Shown here in pieces: positions 1 to 10,579 of a stretch of DNA of 64,000 nt. Both the position numbers and the translations under genes were made by a program. Under the pieces are notes generated by a model. The model had not been told where the DNA came from. It ran no database searches and was given only the letters and a program-made list of their open reading frames with translations. Where the stretch lies: positions 4,561,626 through 4,625,625 of the forward strand of contig BCIA01000002.1 of assembly GCA_001599815.1 (NCBI GenBank). Reading direction: 5' to 3'. This DNA is from Furcasterigmium furcatum. Taxonomy: Eukaryota; Ascomycota; Sordariomycetes; Glomerellales; Plectosphaerellaceae. Every line of letters begins with the position of its first letter. Within the stretch, counting starts at the first letter, position 1.

Positions 1-1057
1 AAACGCGATGATGTGAAGAATTCTGTACGCCACCTTGTTCTCCGCCCGTATGCGCTCGACTGAGATGCTCCACGTCTTCAAAAAGCTATGCGGGAGCCCG
101 CGCCGTCGATGGCGGTCGAACTCGCTTTCTGCCAGCACATCCCAGCGCTGTTGTCTTTGCCGGAGCATTGACAGGTATTCTCTGATGGGTGTCGAAGTCC
201 GCCGCATGAAAGCCCCTGCCTGGGAGATGGCGAGCGGCAGCCACTGGAGTTCCTCCACGAGGCGTAGTCCATCCTCGGTCTCCGGCTCCGTTATCGTGTC
301 ATTCCTTGCCGTCGCCAGAAGTTCCGTTGCCTGTATGACCGTCATTTTTGCCACCTCGACTGCCTGTCGCGGTCCCACGAGATCGGTGATCCTCCCATCA
401 CGGCTCGTCCATAGAACCGTTCCGTTGTCACCTTGTGGCACGTACTCTTCCAGGCTTTTCGTCTCGTCCGTCGACCCTCCAACGCCAAACAGCGCCAGGT
501 CGTCGGCATTATCAAGGACGAGGACCCACGACGGCTCGTTGTCGATCGCGTCACGCACCGCCGCGAACAGGTCCTCGCCCTCCAGGTTTTTGTCGACTCT
601 CAGCTTGGCCGCGATCGTCTTGTAGTCGTGCGCGAACGTTGCCTCGCTATCAGCGTGCACCCAAAACACCGAGCAGGCGTTGATACCATCCCGTCCGAAT
701 CGTCGATACGCGTACTCGAGAGCAATCTGCGTTTTACTGCAACGGTTAGCGGAGGTGGTCGCGGCAATGACACAGCGAACTTCAACTATGTACTCACCCT
801 GAGCCCCCGAGCCCCCACAGCGCCGCCGTGGATGTCTGGCCGTGGTCGGAAGAGAGCACCGTTTCGAGCTCGTGGACTAGGTCCGGCCGGGGGACGACAT
901 CTGGGTTGCGGGGATATGGGATGACGCGGACTGCGTACCGCGCCGGTGCCGCCGGAGGGTGCGGCAGATGGTAGTGGACATCCCCTTGGTTGATCGTTGC
1001 GCCGTCGCCAATGCGGTTTCCGGTCACATCCCGGCGGCGCTGGCTCGAGGCATCCAT
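1..1057 (-). CDS. NB-ARC / STAND NTPase receptor-like protein, partial (runs off left edge)
   Basis: Seen: exon 1 is 798-1057 and exon 2 is 1-736, open to the window edge; the 61-bp intron 737-797 (gtgagt..gcag) keeps the frame. The spliced product has a P-loop GLGGSGKT (about residues 82-89), a Walker-B-like VLVLDNADD (158-166), a sensor-like VLWTSRDGRI (195-202) and the GLPL-type LPLAISQAGAF (253-263). Known: this order is that of NB-ARC domains in fungal NLR-like proteins, which work in non-self recognition and programmed death; repeats (TPR, ankyrin, WD) normally follow and would lie outside the window. The intron splits the P-loop between Gly87 and Lys88. The start is uncertain: an in-frame stop lies about 30 bp upstream of the ATG, but a possible acceptor (ctgatctcgcag) just before it could join an upstream exon encoding an effector domain. 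The family call is firm; ligand and role are unknown. Confidence 0.85.
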
Positions 1058-2045
1058 TACGCGGTGTCTTCGACGTCGTTCGCTGCGAGATCAGCAATAT
1101 TCACCAGTCGCGTTGCGCGGGGTTCCGAGGCCGAGTAAGGCGACATGCATCATTCACGTGACGCACGTTGACAGCTGCCGAGTGAGGCTTGGCCCGTAGA
1201 TCCAGCATGAACGGTCGCATTGGACAGGAAATCGCAGTCGCATTAGCAAGTAGCAACAAGTCTGGAAAAGGATGCATCAGGCTGGAAATATGGCGCAGGC
1301 ATAGTAAACGAGCGTCGTTGTTGGGGAGGTCTGTACATAATGTACGACTACTAGGTACTAGTTGATCTCAACGCCAAATGCTGTGCACAGATTGGGACCT
1401 GCGGATTTGGTTGGTTTCCCCTGATCCACTGCTCAACTGTGCGGTTTCTCTGGTCTGCCTACTGCAAAGCGGGATCCCGTAGAACTAAACAAGTGGTTGA
1501 CAACCGGCACAGCAAATACTACGTTGAATGACAAGAGACGAAATAGCCCATGACCCGGCTGATAGGAATTGGAGGCTGTTCCTCTCCTTCATCTCAGCAT
1601 TATCACATTGAGGGCAGTGAGAAATGAACCTATCGAGTTGAGGAGGCCATGCCGAGGGACTCAACGTCATCCGTCTCCGTCCTTCGTTCCAGCCCACCTG
1701 CGCTAGCAACAGAATACTCTACCTGAGAAACACTCGATCGCAGTCAGCCCAGGCTATATTTTAATGTTATTCTCTAGCTCTCCGACGCGCACCTATCAGA
1801 TCAGGAAAGACAGCTTTACCCGCAGTCTGGGACGCTTGTATAGATCCCGCTGCAGGCATTCTCCCAGCTTTACCCGGATATGAGGGCACCACCACGGTAC
1901 ATCACTTGGCAATTAGAGTGTACATATGTCAAATAGGTTGACCGCAAAGAAATCTTGGATTACTACCTTGATCTAACTTGTCTTCTCCCAACCAATGGGT
2001 GCTCGCCCATGCGCCAAACTCCTCCGTTTCTCGAAGAGTCGACGA
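1058..2045. other. Intergenic gap, 1.0 kb
   Basis: This gap holds the 5' flank of the NB-ARC gene (minus) and the 3' flank of the kinase-like gene (minus). Open frames here are short and show no recognisable motif. The part around 1330-1960 is locally AT-richer than neighbouring coding DNA. I see no RNA gene or repeat. Confidence 0.5.
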
Positions 2046-4280
2046 TCAGGCACAGCAGAACGCGCGAAGAATGAAAGCGCTACCCATGAACCATTGGGGA
2101 TTCGCAGGGGCCGTGGTGTCTGCATTACTACCCACGGGAGCATCGAAACTCGTCGAAGGGACTCCGCCGATCCGGTTCCATCTGTAAATATGATCAAGAT
2201 TAGTGTACCCAGCCACCAGTTCACAAAGCGGCACGGTCATAGGCCCTTGGCTGGTGTACGGGTGCAGACGGACATTCCACTTAGGTCGACTCAGCCCGAG
2301 AGAGACGTTCTCGAGACCCGAGCGGTCAAACGGCCGGGGGGTGTTCTGACCGGCTGCTTGAAGTGACCCCATCTGCGCAGGCGATAGTTGAGGAACAAAG
2401 GCGCTGTTCGGGGACGGCGCAGGGGACGGGGGCGAAGATGCACTGGGGACCTCTTCCAAGTCGGAGTTGGCACACTTGTGACCATGCTGGCTGCCCGGCC
2501 CCGCCCACTTGGAATATTCGGGTGGGAAGATAGGATCCTCCGAGGGAGAGGGATGAGGCGGGCTGTTCTGGGGCGGTTCATCCTTGTCAGAATCTGCGTC
2601 AGCTTCATGGGCAACGTTATAACTATCTCCGTCGTCGTCACTGACTTCGGAGATTTCCCAGTCGTCACTGTCGTCCCCGTCATCGCTGTCGTCGCTGTCG
2701 GACTCATCGTCCTCAGGCTGCGTGCCGGGGTTCAGGAACGCAATGGCTTCGTCGAACCACTCCAACGCCTCGTGGTCCATGATGGACATCCTGCGCAGCT
2801 TGATCTGGAAAGCAAGAAGAGCAACACCCTGAGGGGCCCTGCTCTCGACAGGAGGCATGAACGGCGAACCGAAAGCGCGAACAGATCTCGCATTACCGGC
2901 CAGCATCTGCTCCAGGGACGGGCCCTCACGCTCGCCGGTGGGATAACAGCAAAGGTCGTTGTCATCAAACTCGAGGCTGACGGCGAGCTTGGGCGCTGGT
3001 CGGGCCAAGCAGCGTGGAACGAGCTCGAAGCCACCCCAGTCGATGATGGCTGAGATGCTCGTCGAGCTCGACGAAGGTTCAGTGCCGCTCTCCTCCATCT
3101 TGATGAGAAGATTGTCCTCATGCAGGTCGGTGTGATGAAGGACTGCCGAGTAGCCGCTGAGAGGCCCAGTGAGTCCGTCGGCGTCGTTCATCTCCTTGAT
3201 CCGCTTCATGAATGGGGGGAGAAGTTCATCTCGGAGCTTGATGGCCAGCCTGCGGTACTCGTCACGAATATGCCGCCGACAGAAGCAGCGCTTGTTGCTA
3301 CCCTTTCTCTTGCCTGACTTGGTCCTGTGAACACATTGGTAGGCCGTGTCAAAGCAGAGCGCCGTGTCCGGGATCCTGAGGTTCTCGGCATCACGGATGT
3401 GATACCCGATGAGAGCCCCGAAGTACTCCTCCAGTGACGAGAACGGGCCGCGGTTGTTGTAGAAGACGCGCGGGCCCCTGATGAACTCGTAGTGAGCGGA
3501 CGGGCCGATGAAGTACTCTCGAGTGTCCCAGTCACAGTACAGGCTTCCGATCTGATCGAATTTGCGTTCACCAAGCCGTCCAAGACTCTCCATGATGGCG
3601 TGGGAGATCTTGGCGGTGTCGGGGTCAATCTTCCGCCAGTAATACGAATCCAGGGGCTCCCCTTCCATGAACTCGAGAATCATCCACTCCAAACCGAAGG
3701 GGTTCTCAGCTGATGAGTCGAAGAAGAAAACACGGGGAACAGGGAGGCCGGCCTCGAGGCGAGCGAAGGTCATGGTGGCGACTTCGCTCCCCATCGCGTA
3801 GTACGGGTCGAGGGGCAGGGGGATGCGAAGAATCAGCCGGGGTAGACCATCAGGATTAGCTTCACCTTCAGGGACGCAACCAACCTTCTCAGAAGCCGGG
3901 GGCTCGATGAGGAACAGCCGGTTGAAGTCGCCATTGTTCAGGAACCTGGCAACGGAGCCCTTGGGCAGAGGCAGATCGTGCTTCTCGATGATGTAATCCA
4001 GTAGCTCCTGGGCCAAGTCAACCTGTGGTGGAACCTGCCACTCAAGGTCGAAGTCCTCAACATCTGGGTAGGCGGGGGCGCCAAAGACGTAGCTGCTAGC
4101 CGCAAGATGTCGCTGCTGCTCCTTTCGCACAGACTCGGGCCTGGGCTTAGAGGGTTGAACGCGCCGAGGGAAGTCGAAGGGAGACGAGTCGGTCGCAAAG
4201 CTGGAGTCTCCGGTGTGCTCTGTGCCGTGCCAGCCGGCAGAAGAGGACCTCCGAGACGCGCTGTTGCTGATGTTCGACAT
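2046..4280 (-). CDS. Aminoglycoside phosphotransferase (APH)-fold kinase-like protein
   Basis: Seen: an open frame of 744 residues. The N-terminus (about 1-60) is Ser-rich and probably disordered. The middle has a kinase-like small lobe (LPRLILRIPLP, EVATMTFARLEAGLPVPRVF, WMILEFMEGEPL), the catalytic-loop signature HHTDLHEDNLLI and the metal-binding IIDWGGFELVP. The C-terminal third has a long acidic Asp/Ser tract, then Pro/Ser-rich sequence. Known: these motifs define the APH/choline-kinase-like family (PF01636), which is strongly expanded in filamentous fungi and mostly uncharacterised. The substrate cannot be read from sequence, and fungal members should not be taken as drug resistance genes. 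Possible in-frame intron near the end: 2182-2259 (78 bp, gtacac donor, ctaatc branch, tttacag acceptor); removing it keeps the same stop and drops 26 residues. Confidence 0.82.
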   Translation of the reverse strand: MSNISNSASRRSSSAGWHGTEHTGDSSFATDSSPFDFPRRVQPSKPRPESVRKEQQRHLAASSYVFGAPAYPDVEDFDLEWQVPPQVDLAQELLDYIIEKHDLPLPKGSVARFLNNGDFNRLFLIEPPASEKVGCVPEGEANPDGLPRLILRIPLPLDPYYAMGSEVATMTFARLEAGLPVPRVFFFDSSAENPFGLEWMILEFMEGEPLDSYYWRKIDPDTAKISHAIMESLGRLGERKFDQIGSLYCDWDTREYFIGPSAHYEFIRGPRVFYNNRGPFSSLEEYFGALIGYHIRDAENLRIPDTALCFDTAYQCVHRTKSGKRKGSNKRCFCRRHIRDEYRRLAIKLRDELLPPFMKRIKEMNDADGLTGPLSGYSAVLHHTDLHEDNLLIKMEESGTEPSSSSTSISAIIDWGGFELVPRCLARPAPKLAVSLEFDDNDLCCYPTGEREGPSLEQMLAGNARSVRAFGSPFMPPVESRAPQGVALLAFQIKLRRMSIMDHEALEWFDEAIAFLNPGTQPEDDESDSDDSDDGDDSDDWEISEVSDDDGDSYNVAHEADADSDKDEPPQNSPPHPSPSEDPIFPPEYSKWAGPGSQHGHKCANSDLEEVPSASSPPSPAPSPNSAFVPQLSPAQMGSLQAAGQNTPRPFDRSGLENVSLGLSRPKWNVRLHPYTSQGPMTVPLCELVAGYTNLDHIYRWNRIGGVPSTSFDAPVGSNADTTAPANPQWFMGSAFILRAFCCA

Positions 4281-4715
4281 CTTGCTGAGTCGATTGTTGT
4301 CGCTGCTGTGTGTCTCCTCAATCGGTCGAAGCCAGGTTCGAGGCCTGCCATTTTAATGGCGTTCGATGGCATCCTGAACGACGACCTTGACGGCATCGTA
4401 CTGGTGTTGTTGTCGGATCGGGACGCTGGTGATGTTGCGGTCGGACGGTGCCGTTGTACGACAAGGAAACTGGAGGCATTCCACCGTGGGAGAAACTCCT
4501 GACTGGACTGACCATGTTATGTCAACTCTGTTCAGCCTCCTGAATAGGTAGTTTCATTGTGTAGGCTCTCTGTACATGGCATCATCCATTCGATGCACAG
4601 ACTAGGTTGAGAGAGGAGAACATGTTTCTTTCAAAGGATGCCATTCTTTGCTGGTGCTGTCAAAGTCACAATGTTCATTCTTAGTTACCCCCTACCACGC
4701 CCCATGTCTCATCGT
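4281..4715. other. Intergenic gap, 435 bp
   Basis: This is the upstream region of the kinase-like gene and the 3' flank of the flavin monooxygenase, both on the minus strand. A pyrimidine-rich tract occurs on the minus strand just upstream of the kinase-like ATG. Nothing else is recognised. Confidence 0.5.
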
Positions 4716-6621
4716 CTACGATTGGAACGCAGCCATGTGGTCCAAAGAGAAACCGTCCACCTGCGTAGTCATCCCAACAGTGGACGTGAACGCAGCCGCC
4801 GGCTTCTCCCGCCCGAGAGACTCGTCAATCTCAAAGTCGACCCTGCCGGTGACAGTGGAAAGGATCTTCTCGGCATCCTCCAACGAACCCACTTCCTCCG
4901 CCCGCCATGCGCAATGATGATCAGGCCGAATGAGAACAAGGCTCCTCTCGTACAGCTTCTTCGCGTTGGCTTCGCCCGAGAGATCAATCACGGCCAGGGG
5001 AAGCGACAGTCCCTCCGCAGCTTTGACCAAATGTCCCTGTCCCACCTCACTGCCAGTGAAGACAAGCAGCGACCAGTGCTTGCCGAACTTGTCGAAGATG
5101 GCGGTGCCGTCGGAGAGGAAGACATGGGGAGGCCGGGCGCCAGGCCAGGTGCTGGGCGTGTAGTATCTGGGGTTCCAGTGAGGCTCATCGCCGTCATCCT
5201 CTCGGCGGATGATAACCGGCGAAGTGTATCGGTAGTCCAGCTCGATGCCCCAATCTTTGTTCTCTCCATCGTATGTCTGGTAGTGCTCGTGGATTCGCCG
5301 GCGGAGGGAGCGGCCCTCCTCGTCGTCGCGGTCAACGCGACGGGCATCGCCGCCTCCGAGCAGCTCAGTGAACTGGTCGTGCACTTTGTAGTGGACGCCT
5401 GAGCGGTCAATGTTGCGCTGGGCCACGGGTCTGCGCTCCAGTTCGTAGGACTTCAGTAAGCCGATGCCGCCATGGCCGTTGATGACGGAAGCGAGCTTCC
5501 ACCCCAGGTCCCAGGCGTCTCCGATGCCCGTGTTCATCCCGTAGCCGCCGGTTGGGATATTTTGATGCGCCGAGTCACCCGCGAGGAAGATGCGCAGCTT
5601 GGGACTGTGCCAGGAGCGGGTGAGGGCGATGTTGGGCCTCCAGACGGACCGAACCAGGATTTCGTCGATCTTGATTTCGTAGGGCTCATAGAGACCTCCG
5701 AGAACACGGTAGACGGCCTCGTGTGTGTCGATCTTGTCTGGTTCCTCGTTCAGAGGGAGGAACAGGTGTGTGGTGAAGGTGTCCTTCTCATCCTGAGAGA
5801 TGATGAACCCAATGCCCTCGCCAGAGTCGTGGGGGAAGACGATGTGCCAGAACCGTCCGTGCTTGTGCAGGCGGCCCAAGTCTTTTGATTTGAAGTGAAC
5901 GAGGAGGGCGAACGAAGGTCTGGATGTAGTAGTACGTTAGCGAAGCTTCAGTTGAAGTTGGGTGGACATAGAGTTCTCACACGGGGCCTCCGTCCAGCGG
6001 AATCCCGAGGGACTTGCGGGTCTTGCTGCCCGCGCCATCGCAAGCCGCCATGTATTCTGCGCCCCAGACTGTCCGGACACCGGTCTCAAGATCAAGGACC
6101 GTAGCCTTGACCAGGTCATCTTCCTCCACGACAGACTCAACCTTGTGGCTGTAGCGAAGATCGATGAGGGGGTCCTCATCACAGATGGCCTTCAGCCACT
6201 TTTCGAAGAGAGCCTGCGAGAGTCTCTGCCACGCCTCGCCGGGATGAGTGCCGTCATTGTTTTGCCGGATTCTCTCTCGCAGTTGGTCGACGCTGGGAAG
6301 CTCCCATCCTGTGATCGGCTTTTCGGCGGACAGCCCGCTGGAAACAAGCACGTTCAGGTCAAAGTTGGGAGGGACGCCTTGCTTGCGGAGGTCGTCAGCG
6401 AGCTCGAGCTTGCGGAAAATCTCCATGGACCGGGAATTGGTGAGGTCCATCTTGGGCCACTTCGTTGTGGTCGCGTTGCGTTCGAAAAGTACCGACTTGA
6501 CCCCGTAGAAGGACAAGACGCGGGAAACGAGCAGGCCAACAGGCCCGCCGCCCGCGATCAACACGGTTCCCTTGGGCAGGAGCTGGATCTCATTCTCGGG
6601 GTTGCCCGTGGGATCAGACAT
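4716..6621 (-). CDS. FAD-dependent aromatic monooxygenase (phenol 2-monooxygenase type)
   Basis: Seen: exon 1 is 5981-6621 and exon 2 is 4716-5919; the 61-bp intron 5920-5980 (gtgaga donor, ctaac branch, cag) joins GGPV to PSFALLVHFKSKDL. The product is 614 residues. The N-terminal FAD Rossmann motif is VLIAGGGPVGLLVSRVL, ending in the ribose-binding E of LFER; the second FAD motif is FLAGDSAHQNIPTGGYGMNT. The C-terminal part, with LVLIRPDHHCAWR, resembles the thioredoxin-like tail of this group. Known: PF01494 enzymes hydroxylate phenols or polyketide aromatics with NADPH and O2. No polyketide synthase or ring-cleavage dioxygenase is nearby, so a stand-alone catabolic or detoxification role is as likely as secondary metabolism. 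The start is set by the ATG directly preceding the Rossmann fold. Substrate unknown. Confidence 0.9.
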
Positions 6622-8744
6622 GATTGGATTGGGATATCAGAAAATGGGGATGGGGTTTAAAGACCGGCAACGTGTGGCAGAGTACTGGAGATGTCGAGAC
6701 ACTCAGACCTGAAGGACCCTGGCTGTGGTTAGCATATGACCAGACGTCTTTATACCTCGAGGTAGCTGCAAGAAACATAAACCACCGGATTATGTTTGCT
6801 CAAGACGAAGACTGCACCAGCGACTTTCTGCATGAAGGAGCGCTTGCATATTCGCCGACACACACATGCTCGAATACCCGCCCTCGGCAGGCAAGCAGAA
6901 GCCGTACAAGGTAGGTAGTAAGAGCGCTGCATGTTGTATCAATTCCGAGTGCTACTGTCAACGGGAACGTCCCAAAAGGAGCCGTATAAACGCACATCGG
7001 CCCTCGCGCGTTTATGTACGTCCTTACTCATAGCCGCCAACTGGACAAGAAAACTGCATCCCACTCTCCTCAAACGGTATGTAGGGTCTAAACCCGCGTA
7101 TATGAGAATATCTCGTAGTAATTGTCAATCCTCCGCTTCTGCGCTATTATGCGCAAATTCGTCAATGCGCGCCCTCACAGGAAGTGCTCTCCCCAAAGGG
7201 TAGCATTTAATATGCGCGGAGTCCCTCAAAGGAGCCTATTAGTGTACTGCAGGCGGCATGCTCAGTAAGCCTTCGTATCACAACCCTTTCTGAAAGGTGG
7301 CCACACAACAGAGCACTTCGGTGCGCCTTGGCTCTGACATCTCCCAGTCAGAGCCGCAGGCTTCGGGTTGTTCAACGCACTGGTGATTATGACGCAGATG
7401 ACGAATTCCAGGAGGTTGCAAAGTCTGATACAGCGACACTACCTCCACAATAATAACAGAGTCTCCAGCCTTTGGAAAGAATATCCTGAGTTGATGTTCC
7501 CGAACTATAATGGGTCTCGATGGAAGACTTGCAAGATGAGAATGCGGGAACTGGGGGATTGAGAGGCTCCATCATTTCGCCACGTTTGGGTCAATGAATA
7601 GCGTCTGGCAGTACCTAGGCTTCCTGAGATCGGATCGAGTGCCAAGCGGCACAAGCTCGTGGCTGCAGGGAAAATCCGTTCTGAGCTAATGAGCTGGCAA
7701 AGCTGTCACTTCAGTTACTGCGCAGGGAAGTGGGAGGAGAGCCAGTGCTCCTTCCAGGCTCGCCACGACTGGGTTGGTCTTAAGGTTCATCCGTCTGAGG
7801 AGAACATCCAACCACCTCACCCTTATAAGCATACTTTGCCCGCCCAGCCGGGCCTTTTCACTCGTCTACGAGCAAGCGTGGCAGCCCAGAGCACAGCGTA
7901 GCGTAGCGGGATCTGTCCGTAGTCGAAGCTTGACCTTGAGTCCAGGTGATGTGTGGCACTTACTAGATCAAGTTTGTCTTAGTTGACGGGCGCCACGGGG
8001 TCACTGGGTGCCAGGGGCCTGACGCGGAGTCGACGCCGCGGGGGAACCAACCCCAATCTGTGGGAGCGCCGTACGTTAAGGCGGGGGCCCCGAGGCCAGC
8101 CTTTCTTTGTTTGGTCCTCGTGGCGAGTCGGCCCATCATGATGACCACGGCCGGAGCGGCAGATGCGACGATCTCTGGGCCGGGCACCCACATCCCGCCG
8201 GCAGTTCGGCACCTCTTCGTACTAAGGAGAGGCCGGTGGCTGGTTCTCGCAGTCGGAGCGATTTCCATGAAACGACGCCCATATGAGCGAGCTATTCAGC
8301 GAGGCCAGCCACTGCTAGACGCCCGGGAGGTCCTCCGGGGCGATCAACCACCCAGCCTGTCGGTCCCGACCTTCGCGGTCTCCGGTGTTAGCTTTTGTTC
8401 ACCCGCCACGATTGCAACCTCTACCCTTGTTCTGCTGGCGTGGTGCAGCCCAGGCTAGGTAGCGTCGAGAGCTCCAAGTAGGGCCGAAAGAGCTCTGGGA
8501 CGATCAGTTGGGCCATCACCGATGGGATCATGGGGATTCTCTACGGAGCTGTCCTCCTTCTGGGGTCAACGAGGGTGTGGACTTGGATTCGCCGTGGAAT
8601 ATAGCGTTGATCTCAGGACGGTCATGACGTGTATAAAGCCTCGTGCCTCTCGCTCCCAAAACCCCAGACCATCACTTCGGCTCACAGACACGAGCTCTGA
8701 ACTACCAGCTCATATCATCCAGTATCTACCAACCATCTCCCGCC
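6622..8744. other. Intergenic gap, 2.1 kb
   Basis: The gap lies between the divergent monooxygenase (minus) and sugar transporter (plus). The stretch around 6900-7560 is AT-richer and holds short frames without recognisable motifs; it could be a decayed element but nothing proves that. Near the right end is a TATA element for the sugar transporter. No RNA gene is recognised. Confidence 0.45.
8632..8637 (+). promoter_or_regulatory. TATA box of the MFS sugar transporter at 8745
   Basis: A TATAAA sequence lies about 110 bp upstream of the ATG of the transporter, within a cgtgtataaagcc context. Spacing suits a fungal core promoter with a short 5' UTR. No transcript evidence is available. Confidence 0.5.
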
Positions 8745-10579
8745 ATGGTGAATCCCGTTCGCCGACTGTCGTTGGTACACGACAAGCCTGATGGCAAAGC
8801 ATGGCCAGCCATCCTCATCGGCTTATTCGTCGCCTTTGGCGGCATTCTCTTCGGGTATGTTTTCAACGGCTTGACCTCCTCGACCGCCCGAGTCTCTGAC
8901 ATTTTGCTTTTTTAGATATGATACTGGCACCATCGCCGGTATCCTGGCCATGCCGTACTGGCAGAGGACCTTCTCCACCGGCTACATCGATACCAAGGGC
9001 AACCCGAACGTCTCATCGTCGCAATCCTCCGCCATCGTGTCCATCCTGTCGGCCGGGACCTTCTTTGGAGCCCTCTCGTCGCCGCTCTTCAGCGACTACA
9101 TCGGCCGTCGCCTGGCACTCATCGCGTCATCCCTCGTCTTCATCCTCGGCGTCATTCTCCAAACCATCGCCGTCAGCCTGGCCCCCTTCCTCGCTGGCAG
9201 GTTCTTCGCCGGCTTCGGCGTGGGTATGCTGTCCGCCATCGTGCCCCTCTACCAGTCGGAGACAGCCCCGAAATGGATCCGCGGTGCCATCGTCGGCGCG
9301 TATCAGCTCGCAATCACCATCGGCCTCCTCCTCGCTGCCATTGTAGACTACTCCACTAAGGACAGGAACGACACCGGCTCGTACCGCATCCCGATCGCCG
9401 TCCAGTTCGCCTGGGCTATCATCCTCATCACGGGCATGCTGCTCCTCCCCGAAACGCCCCGATATCTCATCAAGAAGGGCAAACTGGAAAAGGCAGCCCG
9501 CTCCTTGAGCAGGCTCCGCCGGCTCCCGCCCGATCATCCTTCGATCCAAACCGAACTGAAGGAGATCGTCGCCAACCACGAATTCGAATTGAGCCTCGGG
9601 AAAACCAGCTACTTCGATTGCTTCCGAGGTCACATGGTTAAGCGACAATTGACGGGATGCGCCCTTCAAGCGCTTCAGCAGCTTACGGGAATTAACTTCA
9701 TCTTCTACTACGGAACGCAGTAAGTGCAGAGTCATGTTGCTGTAACATAACATCCCCCGTTGAAGACTGTCGTGCTGACGTTGCTGTGATTAGATATTTC
9801 AAGAACTCTGGAATCTCAAACGCCTTTACCATCCAGATGATCACGTCGTCAATCAATGTCGTCTCTACCCTCCCGGGACTCTGGGCCGTGGATAAGTTTG
9901 GCCGCCGGCCGCTCCTCCTCTGGGGCGCCGTTGGCATGTGCATCAGCCAGCTCCTCGTGGCCATACTCGGCACGACGACCACGGGCCAGGACAGCGCCGG
10001 GAACATCATCGTGTACAACATCAACGCACAAAAGGCGGGCATCGCCTTTGTGTGTATCTACATCTTCTTCTTCGCCTCGACGTGGGGCCCCCTGGCATGG
10101 GTCGTTACCGGTGAAATCTTCCCCTTGAAGTTCCGCGCCAGGAGCTTGAGTATCACGACTGCCACGAATGTGAGTAAATCCCCTCCATGTCATGAAAAAT
10201 GCGTCGGTTAAACGGGCACATGGCTGACTTCCCGCGATAGTGGCTCCTCAACTGGGCCATTGCCTACTCCACCCCCTATCTTGTCAACTACGGCCCCGGC
10301 AACGCCAACCTGCAGTCCAAGATCTTCTTCATCTGGTTCGGCTGCTGCTTTATCTGTATCGCCTTTGTCTACTTCTTCATCTACGAGACCAAGGGCTGGT
10401 CGCTCGAGGAGGTCGACGAGCTGTACACCGAGGTCAAGTCGGCGAGGAAGAGCATCCACTGGCGGCCCACGAAGACCTTCGTGCAGCGCCAGAGCGTCGC
10501 GCAGCAGGGCGGCCTCGGCGGCAGCGACGAGAAGATGGAGCAGGCTCAGAACGACGTCCATCACTCGGATACCCCCTAA
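8745..10579 (+). CDS. MFS sugar (hexose-type) transporter
   Basis: Seen: four exons, 8745-8854, 8916-9719, 9794-10169 and 10241-10579, with introns of 61, 74 and 71 bp at GT..AG sites; the product is 542 residues. Motifs follow the sugar porter family in order: GYDTG after the first membrane segment, DYIGRRLALI in loop 2-3, PETPRYLIKKGK before the central loop, QQLTGINFIFYYG in TM7, DKFGRRPLLL in loop 8-9, and ETKGWSLEEVDEL after TM12. Twelve hydrophobic segments can be traced. Known: PF00083 proton-coupled monosaccharide transporters with QQLTGINFIFYYG are mostly hexose carriers. The ATG sits in a CCGCCATGG context. The C-terminal tail is hydrophilic with Gln and charged residues. It has no sugar-metabolic neighbours, so the specific sugar cannot be assigned. 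Confidence 0.93.

Noticed and set aside
2046..4280. APH-fold gene taken as antibiotic resistance
   Set aside because: Fungal members of this fold are numerous and mostly unrelated in role to aminoglycoside resistance.
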